Source: Akkermansia muciniphila
GTDB taxonomy: Bacteria > Verrucomicrobiota > Verrucomicrobiia > Verrucomicrobiales > Akkermansiaceae
Length of the DNA: 64,000 nucleotides
Direction: 5' to 3'
Assembly: GCF_040616545.1 (NCBI RefSeq)
Contig: NZ_CP156688.1
Location: forward strand, 744,001-808,000
Part shown: piece by piece, positions 46,801 through 54,454 of the stretch
Numbering within the stretch: the stretch's first letter is position 1
Layout: each line of letters opens with the position of its first letter
Position numbers and translations under genes: made by a program
Notes under the pieces: model-generated
Seen by the model: only the letters and a program-made list of their open reading frames with translations
The model's database searches: none
What the model was told of the DNA's origin: nothing

Positions 46801-48242
46801 AGGAAACCGCCGCCATGCCGGAATGGAAGGCCGTGGCGGACAAGCTGGCGGAGAAGCACGGCGGCGCCATCGTCACCGTAAAGGACTCCATGTTCGCCAA
46901 ACTGGACACCCTCAAGAAGATGGCCCCGCGCTTCATGGCCGTGGTCGCGCGGCCGGAGGAGATAGACCGCGTTCTGGTCAATGACCTGCACCGCCTGAGC
47001 CGCCGCCTGGATGACGATCCCTACGGAGACTGCATCTGGGGCATCATCACGGGCTACACCCCGCAGGACGCCATGAGGATAGCCGCTGAAACGCAGCCGC
47101 TCGTCATCACGCGCTCCATGGGCACCACCAACGTGGACGCCTCCCGCTTCAGCGACAGCATGAGCATCACGGACTGGCAGCCCTTCCAGTACTTGGAACA
47201 GCACGGTTCCGCGGAAAAGATGACTCCGGCCTTTTACGCCAAGGGCCTGAAGGAGCAGGACAAGGGAGACGACACCACGCTGGGCGTAACGCCCAAGCTG
47301 GCGGAATACTGGAAACAGTACGCTCCCCAGCTCTTCGTCACGGCCTCCCACGCCACCCAGTTCAACCTGGAAATGCCCTTCGGCAAAGGGCTTATCGTCT
47401 CCGGCAACAACCGGTTCCACGTGCTGGACAAAAAGCAGTTCAAGGAATTCACCACCTTCCTGCGCGGCGTGATTTTCAACGGGAAGGAAGACGACCTGCT
47501 CTCCTTCCTGGAAAGAATCAAGGCTCCGGTGATTGAAATCAAGCCGGTCCCGGCCGTCTGGGTGGCGGCGGGGAACTGCCTGATAGGAGACACTAAAAAA
47601 ACGAAAAACTCCATGGCCGTCACGGCCCTGAGCCACTACGGCTTCAACCAGCTGGTGGGCTATACCGTCCCCTCCTGGTACGGCAAGGGCGGCTGGGGAA
47701 CGCTGGGCCTCCTGTTCAGCAACCATGACGCCTCCAGCCTGGCGGAAGCCTGGTACCTGAACAACCAGTTCATTCTGGACGAAACCATGACCCGCTTCCC
47801 CAAGCTCATGAACGTCAACTTTAACGCGCCGGACATCAACGGCATCAAGGATGACCCGGACTTTGCCAAAAGCATGAACTCCGCCGGCTACGGCATGGGC
47901 AAGGACCAGATGGGCCTGATCCATGACCGGGATACCGTGGCCTTTTACGGAGATCCTGCGTGGACGGCGCGGCTGGATGAATCCCGCACCCCGTCCCCGT
48001 GGCACATTGACTGGAATGACCCGGCGGACGCCGCCAAGGGCTTCACCGTCACGGCCAACAAGGACGCCAAGGGGCGCCTGGGCGTCTGGTTCCCCAACAG
48101 GATCAGCGCCAAGAAAGCCACCGTCACCATTGGAGAAACCGCCACCCCCGTGGAGAAAGCGGGCCTGCTGACCAATGACTTCCTGCTGCTCCGGGAGCTG
48201 GACCTCAAGAAAGGGGAAAAGGCCGTCGTGGAAATGAAATAG
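43812..48242 (+). CDS. Exported tandem M16 metallopeptidase with C-terminal cysteine-peptidase-like extension
   Basis: A 1,476-residue protein started at ATG 43812, where MKAFTITSILAAACLLSAHS begins a signal peptide. The first M16 unit (about 45-260) has HFLEH (93-97) and Glu173, the inverted zinc site. A second M16 domain with no HXXEH covers the middle, about 540-935, as in pitrilysin/insulinase proteins. After a Lys/Pro/Ala linker (about 950-970) there is an extra domain of 500 residues with FVTASHATQ (His1180) and WVAAGNCLIG (Cys1256), each after a hydrophobic strand. This resembles the His/Cys dyad of clan CD (gingipain/caspase) peptidases, but His-Ala replaces His-Gly. It should be periplasmic or outer-surface. 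The last part is beta-rich. Confidence 0.85.
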   Translation: MKAFTITSILAAACLLSAHSPAETAAENKTGSAAVQPAAGIPRQDPQLVKGKLPNGLTYFIRPNAEPKGRFSIRLRVNTGSLNESDDIQGVSHFLEHMVFNGSTHFKRGEMIPAMQKEGLGLGGDANAYTAFDETVYMMDVPSMKESTVNLAFTIMRDFADGALLEESAIDAERGIITSEYKARDSAGYRVMKEVFSIMLDGTRIPDRYPIGTLEVIRTAPREKFVNYYQTHYVPSQMQLVIAGDITPEQGKAWVEKYFGSLKKDNYSFQTDRGALKEARETTAHWITNKEATSTDISINLARPYVKKADTVANRNKDIPLNVAYAMLNRRLEKMAKNPDCPFIGAEGGRMDVMEAAQVDAIQTQADYKNWKPALASIEQELRRAIEFGFNKEELAEARSNITVAAENAIKAWPTAKSEDLASAIAQSAAQDKVFTTPQEDWAISREVVENLTPEQCQAALKEAWTGAFPRVIVTSNKENAQGSAEIMQAYKEAQASKVEPYQASAQKNFSYKFGEPGKVTARTEAADLGVTQLTLSNGVRVNLKPTEFDKDSINITFAVDGGELTRPEKASGLELFAGAVMNGGGLKDHSNDELAAIMAGKKVGVGFSMTDRAFLLSGNTSREDLETQLQLQTAYLMYPGYRQDGVTLLRRAIPMIYNKLNHEVQGAMKKQVPAILYKDNPRFTFPTQEQLSSYQVKDVQDWVDAPLKNNYMEVTVTGDFKPEDIIPLLERTVGAVPRRAEAPAKLDEKLRHPAMADFNFSKDLTYDSSIDKTLVCLFWKTPGGEDKKLARRLNMLKAVFYDRVFKGLREDMGETYSPSTGLNISETYPDDGYIITLSSGVMRNKEAVRNAIAKIADDLGKGNVTQEELDRARNPILNSMDRAQRDNGYWTSLLKDSQARPERLNQQRESIPDVKAITVEEVNKLAKDIFGKGEHLNLNILPDHPAAEAPPAEKQADKPAAPQAAVSTAAFCIHATAVKTVKKDSGKNDYAIIISEETAAMPEWKAVADKLAEKHGGAIVTVKDSMFAKLDTLKKMAPRFMAVVARPEEIDRVLVNDLHRLSRRLDDDPYGDCIWGIITGYTPQDAMRIAAETQPLVITRSMGTTNVDASRFSDSMSITDWQPFQYLEQHGSAEKMTPAFYAKGLKEQDKGDDTTLGVTPKLAEYWKQYAPQLFVTASHATQFNLEMPFGKGLIVSGNNRFHVLDKKQFKEFTTFLRGVIFNGKEDDLLSFLERIKAPVIEIKPVPAVWVAAGNCLIGDTKKTKNSMAVTALSHYGFNQLVGYTVPSWYGKGGWGTLGLLFSNHDASSLAEAWYLNNQFILDETMTRFPKLMNVNFNAPDINGIKDDPDFAKSMNSAGYGMGKDQMGLIHDRDTVAFYGDPAWTARLDESRTPSPWHIDWNDPADAAKGFTVTANKDAKGRLGVWFPNRISAKKATVTIGETATPVEKAGLLTNDFLLLRELDLKKGEKAVVEMK

Positions 48243-48319
48243 GCCTGAGGCGGAAAACGGCGGAGGGGGCTATTTTGCCGCCTGCCGCCGGATTATCCGC
48301 GCCTCCGTTCCTTTTTCCA

Positions 48320-48348
48320 TAGACAAGCGGCCTCCAAACATGGATACT
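48320..48348 (+). promoter_or_regulatory. Probable promoter of the flotillin operon
   Basis: TAGACA (48320-48325) and GATACT (48343-48348) are 17 bases apart, about 20 bases before the NfeD-like start codon. Spacing is ideal and the -35 differs from TTGACA at one base; the -10 is moderate. Confidence 0.45.
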
Positions 48349-48368
48349 CCCCGTAATCAATCTACCCT

Positions 48369-48902
48369 ATGACTGATTACTCCATCTTCTTCATCATCGC
48401 CCTTGCCGCAACTGGCGTGGGGGCGCTTCTCTTTCTGCTCTCCCTCTTCGGCCTGGGGGAACATGACCTGGACTTTGACGCGGACGCCGGGGGCGCGGAC
48501 GTGGGCCTGCTGTCCATCAAATCCGGCATCGGCTTCTTCATGGGCTTCGGCTGGGGCGGCGTGCTGGCCCAGGGCCTGGGGTGGGGAATGGGCGCCTCCA
48601 TTGCGGCGGCCTTCTTCACGGGCTTGCTGATGTTCCTGATCATCGGCATCTCCATGCGCTTCATCATGAGCCTTAAATCAGACGGCACCCTGAACTATGA
48701 AACCCTGAAGGGCATGCACGGCACCGTTTATATCAGCATTCCCGGCAGGCTGGAGCGCGGCGGCCAGGTCACGATCGCCCATCCCAGCCAGCTCCTGTAC
48801 CTCCCCGCCATTCAGGAAGGGGAGGAATCCCTGCCCGCAGGAACCCCGGTGGAAGTAGTCGCCGTCACGGCAGGCGTCGTCACCGTCAAACCTCTTCATT
48901 AA
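48369..48902 (+). CDS. NfeD-like membrane protein with OB-fold domain
   Basis: A 177-residue protein with two or three membrane helices at about 5-28, 48-68 and 73-98, then a C-terminal OB-like beta barrel (GTVYISIPGRLERGGQVTI, then VEVVAVTAGVVTVKPLH). This matches the short NfeD type that stands beside flotillins. NfeD and SPFH proteins work together in membrane microdomains. The next gene, a flotillin, starts 34 bases later. Confidence 0.85.
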   Translation: MTDYSIFFIIALAATGVGALLFLLSLFGLGEHDLDFDADAGGADVGLLSIKSGIGFFMGFGWGGVLAQGLGWGMGASIAAAFFTGLLMFLIIGISMRFIMSLKSDGTLNYETLKGMHGTVYISIPGRLERGGQVTIAHPSQLLYLPAIQEGEESLPAGTPVEVVAVTAGVVTVKPLH

Positions 48903-48936
48903 CCAACAAACCCAACCATACACCCCATCCAACACC

Positions 48937-50445
48937 ATGGACAAAATCATCCCTATCGCCATTCTGGTTCTCTTCATCATCCTGACCGCCTCCTGGCTGT
49001 TCAGCCGCTACCGGATGTGCCCGCCGGACAAAATCCTCATCGTCTTCGGCAAGGTGGGCACCGGGCAGCCCGCCAAATGCTACCACGGCGGCTCCACCTT
49101 CGTGCTGCCGGTCCTCCAGTCCTACAGCTACCTGGACCTGAACCCCATCAACATTGACGTGCCCCTCCAGGGCGCCCTCTCCTCCCAGAACATCCGCGTG
49201 GACGTTCCCTCCTCCTTCATCGTGGGCATCTCCACCCTGCCGGAAATCATGCAGAACGCCGCCGCGCGCCTGCTGGGCCGCTCCAGGGAGGAAATCCGCA
49301 ACCTGGCGGCGGAAATCATCATGGGCCAGATGCGCGTGGTGATCGCCTCCATGACCATTGAGGAAATCAACTCCGACCGCGAAAAACTCATCAAGGGCAT
49401 CACGGAAGGCGTGGACGTGGAGCTGCACAAGGTGGGCCTCCACCTCATCAACGCCAACATCACGGACATTCAGGACGCCTCCGGCTACATCAGCGCCCTG
49501 GGCAAGGAAGCCGCCGCGCGCGCCATCAATGACGCCACCATCAAGGTGGCGGAAGAAACGCGCCGCGGGGAAATCGGCAAGGCGGAAGCGGAAAAGGACC
49601 AGACCGTCCAGGTGGCGAACGCCCGCGCCATTGCCATTGAAGGCCAGAACGAAGCCCAGATCAAGATTGCGGAATCCGCCGCCAAGCTGCAAGTGAAGCA
49701 GGCGGAAGCCAAGAAGCTGGCGGAAGTGGCCCAGAAGGTGCAGGAAGCCAAAACCCTGGAAGAAGCCTACGAGGCGGAAAAGGAAGCGGAAATCAAACGC
49801 GCCGAACGTGAACGCGCCACGCAGGAAGCCAACATCCTGGTGACGGCCCGCATTGAAAAGAGCCAGCGCGAAGTGCAGGCCCAGGCCACGGCGGAAGTGC
49901 TCAAGCTGGAACAGGAAGGCAAGGCCCAGGCCCTGCTCATCCAGCGCAGGGCGGAAGCGGAAGCCATCCGCCAGCTGGCGGAAGGCGAGGCCCAGGCCAC
50001 CCTGCTGAAGAAAAAGGCGGAAGGGGAAGGCATGGAAATGGTGGGCCGCGGTGAAGCCGCCGCCATTGAAGCCGTGCTGGAAGGCAAGGCGCGCGGCTTC
50101 CAGCAGATCGTGCAGGCGGCGGGCTCTTCCGAGGCCGCCTCCAACCTGCTGGTGACGGAACAGATCACCAAGATCGTGGAACTCCAGTCCGGCGCCATCA
50201 AGGGCCTGAAATTTGACAAGGTTATCGTCATGGGCAACGGAGGGGACTCCTCCGTAGGCGGATTCGTCCAGAACCTGGTGAAGGATACGCTGCCGCTCCA
50301 TGAACTGGGCAAGAGCGTAGGGCTGGAACTGCCCGGCTTCCTGGGCAAATCCACGGAAGAGAAAAAAGCGCCCGCTCCCTCTGCCGCGGCTCCCGCGGCG
50401 GCGCCCCAGGCGGCCACGGCTGCAACCACCGTCAAACTAAGCTGA
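48937..50445 (+). CDS. Flotillin-like SPFH protein
   Basis: A 502-residue protein with an N-terminal membrane hairpin (IPIAILVLFIILTASWLFS), an SPFH domain at about 25-225, and a long Ala/Glu-rich coiled coil at about 225-415 made of AEAEA-type repeats. The C-terminal 60 residues are rich in Ala and Pro and end TAATTVKLS. Flotillins oligomerise on the inner membrane and help arrange protein and lipid domains. It is in an operon with NfeD upstream (34 bases) and DUF4126 downstream (7 bases). Confidence 0.93.
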   Translation: MDKIIPIAILVLFIILTASWLFSRYRMCPPDKILIVFGKVGTGQPAKCYHGGSTFVLPVLQSYSYLDLNPINIDVPLQGALSSQNIRVDVPSSFIVGISTLPEIMQNAAARLLGRSREEIRNLAAEIIMGQMRVVIASMTIEEINSDREKLIKGITEGVDVELHKVGLHLINANITDIQDASGYISALGKEAAARAINDATIKVAEETRRGEIGKAEAEKDQTVQVANARAIAIEGQNEAQIKIAESAAKLQVKQAEAKKLAEVAQKVQEAKTLEEAYEAEKEAEIKRAERERATQEANILVTARIEKSQREVQAQATAEVLKLEQEGKAQALLIQRRAEAEAIRQLAEGEAQATLLKKKAEGEGMEMVGRGEAAAIEAVLEGKARGFQQIVQAAGSSEAASNLLVTEQITKIVELQSGAIKGLKFDKVIVMGNGGDSSVGGFVQNLVKDTLPLHELGKSVGLELPGFLGKSTEEKKAPAPSAAAPAAAPQAATAATTVKLS

Positions 50446-50452
50446 TCCGCAG

Positions 50453-51055
50453 ATGAATATGGAAGCCGTCATGGGCGTTTTGCTCGGCATCGGGCTGGGT
50501 GCGGCCTGCGGCTTCCGCATCTTTGTGCCCCTGCTGGTAGCCTCCATTGCCATCCGGGGAGGCTTCCTCACGGTAACGCCGGAATTCGCATGGCTGGGCG
50601 GCACCGCCGCCCTGGTCACCCTCTCCGTAGCCACCCTGCTGGAAATAGCGGCGTATTACATCCCGGTCATTGACCACACGCTGGACGTGCTGGGGGCGCC
50701 CGCCGCCATCATCGCGGGGACGATCCTGGCCGCCGGCTTCATCGGCCACATGGACCCCATGCTCAAGTGGGGCCTGGCCGCCATTGCCGGAGGCGGAGCG
50801 GCGGGCATCATTCACGGAGGCATGGCCGCCATCCGGGGAGCGGCCTCCGCCGCTACGGGCGGCATGGGCAACTCCGTCGTCACCACGGCGGAGACGGCTT
50901 CCGCCTCCATCGTAGCCGTGCTGGCGTGCGTGCTCCCCGTACTGGGGGCAGTGCTGGCAGGCGCGGCCGTTTACTTTCTGGTCCGCATGGGGCTGAAGCT
51001 GAAAAGGAAGCTGGCGCGTTCCGGAAACGGCCCGGCAGGAAAAAGCGAAGCCTGA
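50453..51055 (+). CDS. DUF4126 membrane protein
   Basis: A 200-residue membrane protein of about five helices. ACGFRIFVPLLVASIAIRGG at 17-36 and VIDHTLDVLGAPAAIIAGTIL near 72-92 are typical of the DUF4126 family. The C-terminal tail is basic (KLKRKLARSGN). It begins 7 bases after flotillin, so it is probably co-transcribed. Its function is unknown; a transport or membrane-order role with flotillin is only inferred from position. Confidence 0.85.
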   Translation: MNMEAVMGVLLGIGLGAACGFRIFVPLLVASIAIRGGFLTVTPEFAWLGGTAALVTLSVATLLEIAAYYIPVIDHTLDVLGAPAAIIAGTILAAGFIGHMDPMLKWGLAAIAGGGAAGIIHGGMAAIRGAASAATGGMGNSVVTTAETASASIVAVLACVLPVLGAVLAGAAVYFLVRMGLKLKRKLARSGNGPAGKSEA

Positions 51056-51500
51056 AATGTGCCGCGGCCCGCAAAGGCTTGCGGCTCTTCTTTTTGGCAA
51101 AGGATTGAATTGCTCTGCGGCAGGACGGTCATCATAGCGGAATTTATTCCGGGAGAGAAACGAAGGAGTTCCCGACAAGGGCCGGGAGGCCCTTGTTCCC
51201 GGCAGCGCGGCCAGCAAAGGACACGGAGGAAAGGACGTATCACCGCGGTTTAAACGAAATCGGCCCACCCGGGAATGGAGGGTTGGCGCGCTCATCTTTC
51301 AAACCCGCTTACCCTCCGGGTTCCAGGCTTGGCTTTCCGTCCAACCGAATAACCCGGTTTCCCGGCCTTCACCGCTGAATTACCACCGGAACGCAGCGGA
51401 GACATCTTTACCAATCCCCCAGCTCTGCATAACTCCTTCTTGCCCCTTTTCCAATCTTCTGCTACCGCAGAAACAGACCTCCCGGAAAATGCCCGCCTCA
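51056..51500. other. Gene-free region after the flotillin operon
   Basis: Immediately after the DUF4126 stop, CCGCAAAGGCTTGCGG folds into a hairpin followed by CTCTTCTTTTT (51070-51095), a likely terminator. The rest has no credible gene. Confidence 0.5.
51071..51088 (+). repeat. 18-base REP-like repeat, copy 1 (terminator-like)
   Basis: GCAAAGGCTTGCGGCTCT, identical to copy 3 at 51870-51887 and 17 of 18 equal to the inverted copy at 51766-51783. This copy is followed by a T run and may act as the terminator of the DUF4126 gene. Confidence 0.7.
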
Positions 51501-51529
51501 TTGACAAGGAACCGGAAGCAGGGTAGGAT
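51501..51529 (+). promoter_or_regulatory. Promoter of the first entericidin-like gene
   Basis: A perfect TTGACA (51501-51506) is 17 bases from TAGGAT (51524-51529). It lies about 24 bases before the ATG at 51553. Confidence 0.65.
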
Positions 51530-51552
51530 GCGGCTTTCAACCTCTCCTTGCC

Positions 51553-51696
51553 ATGAATATCAAACTCGCCCTTTTGACGCTCGCCGCCCTCGGCCTTGCC
51601 TCCTGCAACACCATCAGCGGAATCGGAAAAGACGTGGAGGCCATGGGCAGCAAGATTGACAGCGCCTCCCAGGCCACCAGCAAATCCATGCAATAA
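51553..51696 (+). CDS. Entericidin-like small lipoprotein, copy 1
   Basis: A 47-residue protein too short for most gene finders: MNIKLALLTLAALGLASC ends in a lipobox with Cys18 as the lipid site, then NTISGIGKDVEAMGSKID. The G-GKD-E--G--I pattern is that of the entericidin EcnA/EcnB family, whose E. coli members are linked to stationary-phase lysis control. A strong promoter is just upstream. A partner copy is at 53125. There is no toxin gene apart from the pair itself. Confidence 0.8.
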   Translation: MNIKLALLTLAALGLASCNTISGIGKDVEAMGSKIDSASQATSKSMQ

Positions 51697-51765
51697 GGAG
51701 GGAAGGAAGCACCCGGACACCGGCCCGGAACCCTCTTTTTCATGGCCGTCGGTTTCTCCCCATGG

Positions 51766-51783
51766 AGAGCCGCAAGCCCTTGC
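51766..51783 (-). repeat. 18-base REP-like repeat, inverted copy 2
   Basis: AGAGCCGCAAGCCCTTGC, the reverse complement of the repeat at 51071 with one mismatch. With the copy at 51870 it forms an inverted pair 86 bases apart just after the entericidin-like gene. Confidence 0.65.
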
Positions 51784-51869
51784 GGCATCCAGAGGATAAC
51801 CTGAGCGGCTGTAAACACTTTCCCCTGAAAGTCAGTGCCTCCTGACGGGACGCGTTTATTCCAATGAAC

Positions 51870-51887
51870 GCAAAGGCTTGCGGCTCT
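51870..51887 (+). repeat. 18-base REP-like repeat, copy 3
   Basis: GCAAAGGCTTGCGGCTCT, exactly the copy at 51071. It lies between the entericidin-like gene and the PEP-CTERM gene. Confidence 0.7.
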
Positions 51888-51990
51888 CCGGATTCCGGCT
51901 GCACAGTTCCGCAAGGATTCCGTCAGAAAAACGGTCTCCCATGGTGAAACGGGGCAGGCAGCATAAGTTCCTTGATATAAAAATCAGCCC

Positions 51991-52019
51991 TTGACCCCGG
52001 ATTTGTAATTCAGCATACT
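51991..52019 (+). promoter_or_regulatory. Promoter of the small PEP-CTERM gene
   Basis: TTGACC (51991-51996) and CATACT (52014-52019) are 17 bases apart. It is about 50 bases before the ATG at 52071. Confidence 0.55.
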
Positions 52020-52070
52020 CCGCCGCCCTTGGAAATTTCCTTTTCAAGCTCTACCTTACATCGCATTCAT

Positions 52071-52889
52071 ATGAAAAAAACTCTCATCCTGTTTTCCTTT
52101 CTGCTGGTTTTTTCCTGCATGACGGTCCAGGCCGCTATTTATACGTGGGCACCCATTGACGGTTCTACCGATTGGAACCAGGCGTCCAACTGGCAGACGG
52201 AAAGCGGCACCAGTGACCATGTTCCGCTGGTTAATCCCAACTGGGGCACGATCAACGTATCCGGCAACCACACCGTGGTATGCGGTCCCGGCACTACCGT
52301 GGAAGGGTGGACCTCCACCATCAACGTTTCCAACGGAGCCAGCGTTTCCCTTCAGAATTTCACCAAATTCCAGCGTACGACCGTCTCCGTGGGAGAAGGC
52401 TCCACGCTGACCGTGGGCAAAACGAGCGGTACCATCGTAGCCAACTGTGACCAGAACATGAACTGGACGGTATACGGCACGCTAAACATTACCGCCGCAC
52501 TTACCTGGAACGCCAATAACAACAATTTATCTGTGGATCTGGGCGCAACCGGCACGCTGAATCTTACGAACCAGACTGATCTGGGACGTTTTACCTTCTC
52601 CGCCTCCCTGGGGGACCTGATTACGGAAGGGACCACGTTCCAGCTCGTGACGCGCGAACTTGTCAACGGCGTGGGAAGCGCCGCCACCAGCAATACGACA
52701 ATTACGGGCGGAACGCAGAGCGACGACATCACCGCCGAGGACCTGACCGCTGAAAACGTGGGCAAGTACCAGGTGTTTACGAAGGACGGCAAGATTTACG
52801 TCTCCTACATCAATGGCGTGCCGGAACCGGCCACCGTTTCCCTGAGCCTGCTGGGCCTGGCGGCCCTGATGCTGCGCCGCCGCCGTTAA
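52071..52889 (+). CDS. Small exported PEP-CTERM protein
   Basis: A 272-residue protein started at ATG 52071 (MKKTLILFSFLLVFSCM) with a signal peptide ending at VQAA. The mature part is rich in Thr, Asn and Gly with beta-strand periodicity (YTWAPIDGSTDWNQASNW, then VSLQNFTKFQRTTVSVGEG). The end is VPEPATVSLSLLGLAALML followed by RRRR, a full PEP-CTERM signal for exosortase-type sorting. A strong terminator follows. It is flanked by two entericidin-like genes, one on each strand. Confidence 0.88.
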   Translation: MKKTLILFSFLLVFSCMTVQAAIYTWAPIDGSTDWNQASNWQTESGTSDHVPLVNPNWGTINVSGNHTVVCGPGTTVEGWTSTINVSNGASVSLQNFTKFQRTTVSVGEGSTLTVGKTSGTIVANCDQNMNWTVYGTLNITAALTWNANNNNLSVDLGATGTLNLTNQTDLGRFTFSASLGDLITEGTTFQLVTRELVNGVGSAATSNTTITGGTQSDDITAEDLTAENVGKYQVFTKDGKIYVSYINGVPEPATVSLSLLGLAALMLRRRR

Positions 52890-52916
52890 AAAACGGAAGG
52901 TTCAACTTCTTTTCAA

Positions 52917-52948
52917 AAGGCATGCCGGACACGCGGCATGCCTTTTTT
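52917..52948 (+). terminator. Rho-independent terminator of the PEP-CTERM gene
   Basis: AAGGCATGCCG (52917-52927) pairs perfectly with CGGCATGCCTT (52934-52944) over a six-base loop, followed by T. It is 28 bases past the stop. Confidence 0.93.
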
Positions 52949-53063
52949 AATGCTCCCGTCCCGCGCCGGAAAAGGGGAAAAGCCCCATTCCCCGTGGGGG
53001 GTGGGAGCGTTCCCCGGAATCGTAAAACCGGGGAAGGGAAAGAAAGGAGACATGTCCATCAAG

Positions 53064-53099
53064 GAAAACCGCTTCACCCGGGTGGATGAAGCGGTTTTC
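53064..53099 (-). terminator. Terminator of the second entericidin-like gene
   Basis: GAAAACCGCTTCA (53064-53076) and TGAAGCGGTTTTC (53087-53099) are a perfect 13-base stem with a ten-base loop. On the minus strand it follows the small gene ending at 53125 and its right arm ends GGTTTTCCTT. Confidence 0.75.
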
Positions 53100-53124
53100 G
53101 TCCATGGTCACACACACAGTCTTT

Positions 53125-53268
53125 TTACATGGACCGGCTGGTGGAACGGGCGGCAGAATTAATGTCGCTGCCGACGGCTTCCACGTCCTTGCCCACTCCG
53201 CCAATCGTATGGCAGGAAACACACCCGAGAAGGGTGGCGATACTCAGAATAATCAATTTGGTTTTCAT
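53125..53268 (-). CDS. Entericidin-like small lipoprotein, copy 2
   Basis: A 47-residue protein in the end of a longer open frame; I start it at the ATG at 53268. MKTKLIILSIATLLGCVSC gives two possible lipoboxes (LLGC or CVSC). The mature chain HTIGGVGKDVEAVGSDINS matches the first copy at GKDVEA and at the length, so both are entericidin-like paralogues. It is on the opposite strand from copy 1, with the PEP-CTERM gene between, so the pair is not a simple tandem. Confidence 0.78.
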   Translation of the reverse strand: MKTKLIILSIATLLGCVSCHTIGGVGKDVEAVGSDINSAARSTSRSM

Positions 53269-53473
53269 CGTTTTATTGGAAGAGTTCCGAATAATCAGAC
53301 TCCATTCCTCCAGCCCCCGTTCAAAGAACCCATGATCATGCCACACTGCCCCCTGTCATTCTCCGGTCTTGCCATGAGTACCCGCAACACTTAAAAAAAC
53401 ATGCGTCAACGGGAGGAAACCTCCGGCGGATAATCCGCCGCCGCTCCCGGAACCATTACTATTTACTACCAAG

Positions 53474-54355
53474 ATGATCAAAGTAGCCATCGTAGGATAC
53501 GGCAACATCGGGAAATACGCCGTGGACGCCTTGCGCGCCGCGCCCGATATGGAACTGGCGGGCATCGTGCGCCGCCCCGGCAGCGAACCCGTGCACGGCA
53601 TCAAGACCGTAAGCAGCATGGAGGAACTGGGCCACGTGGACGCGGCCCTGCTCTGCACCCCCACCCGCAGCGTGGAGGAAACGGCCCTGCCCCTGCTTGC
53701 CCGCGGCATCAACACGGTGGACAGTTTTGACATTCACGGAGACATCGTGAACCTGCGCCGCTCCCTGGGAGCCCAGGCCATCAAGCATGACGCCGTCTCC
53801 ATCATCTCCGCGGGCTGGGACCCCGGCACGGACTCCGTCATCCGCACCATGATGCTGGCCATGGCCCCCAAGGGGATCACGTACACCAACTTCGGTCCCG
53901 GCATGAGCATGGGCCACAGCGTGGTGGCCCGCTCCAAGGAAGGCGTGGCGGACGCCCTTTCCCTCACCATTCCCACCGGGTCCGGCGTACACCGCCGCAT
54001 GGTTTACGTGGTGCTGAAGGAAGGAGCCAAGTTCTCCGACGTAGAGTTCGCCATCAAGTCCGATTCCTATTTCAGCCATGACGATACCCGCGTGCAGCAG
54101 GTGCCGGACATCGACGTGCTGAAGGACATGGGCCACGGCGTGCTGATGGAGCGCAAGGGCGTTTCCGGCGCCACGCAGAACCAGCTGTTCACGTTTGAGA
54201 TGCGCATCAACAACCCGGCCCTCACGGCCCAAGTGATGGTGGCTTCCGCACGCGCCAGCATGAAACTGGCCGCCGGCTGCTACACCCTGCCGGAAATCGC
54301 CCCCATGGACTTCCTGCCGGGCGACCGCGAAGAGCTGATTGCCCAACTGGTATAA
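53474..54355 (+). CDS. ddh: meso-Diaminopimelate D-dehydrogenase
   Basis: A 293-residue NADP-dependent enzyme that makes meso-diaminopimelate in one step from tetrahydrodipicolinate, or runs in reverse. IKVAIVGYGNIGKYAVDALRA is the Rossmann dinucleotide fold and LCTPTRSVEETA follows. SAGWDPGTDSVIRTMMLAMAP and the GPGMSMGHSVVARSKEGVAD block are characteristic of Ddh and make the call secure. This is the dehydrogenase route to the peptidoglycan crosslinker and lysine. It stands alone with its own terminator, convergent to the L,D-transpeptidase. Confidence 0.95.
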   Translation: MIKVAIVGYGNIGKYAVDALRAAPDMELAGIVRRPGSEPVHGIKTVSSMEELGHVDAALLCTPTRSVEETALPLLARGINTVDSFDIHGDIVNLRRSLGAQAIKHDAVSIISAGWDPGTDSVIRTMMLAMAPKGITYTNFGPGMSMGHSVVARSKEGVADALSLTIPTGSGVHRRMVYVVLKEGAKFSDVEFAIKSDSYFSHDDTRVQQVPDIDVLKDMGHGVLMERKGVSGATQNQLFTFEMRINNPALTAQVMVASARASMKLAAGCYTLPEIAPMDFLPGDREELIAQLV

Positions 54356-54425
54356 TTCCTTCCGCGTCTTTTCCGGACGCGCGGCAGCAGGCCCTGCCCC
54401 AGCCGCCGCGTTCCTTAATTTCCCC

Positions 54426-54454
54426 ATCCTCCGGCCCGTGCCGGAGGATTTTTA
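54426..54454. terminator. Bidirectional terminator between ddh and the L,D-transpeptidase gene
   Basis: ATCCTCCGGC (54426-54435) pairs perfectly with GCCGGAGGAT (54440-54449) over a four-base loop and is followed by TTTTATT. It is 70 bases after the ddh stop and overlaps the stop region of the convergent gene. Confidence 0.9.

Noticed and set aside
43746-48005. A 1,419-residue minus-strand open frame
   Set aside because: Antisense to the M16 peptidase gene, with no signal peptide or recognisable domain. The plus-strand gene has an intact catalytic site.
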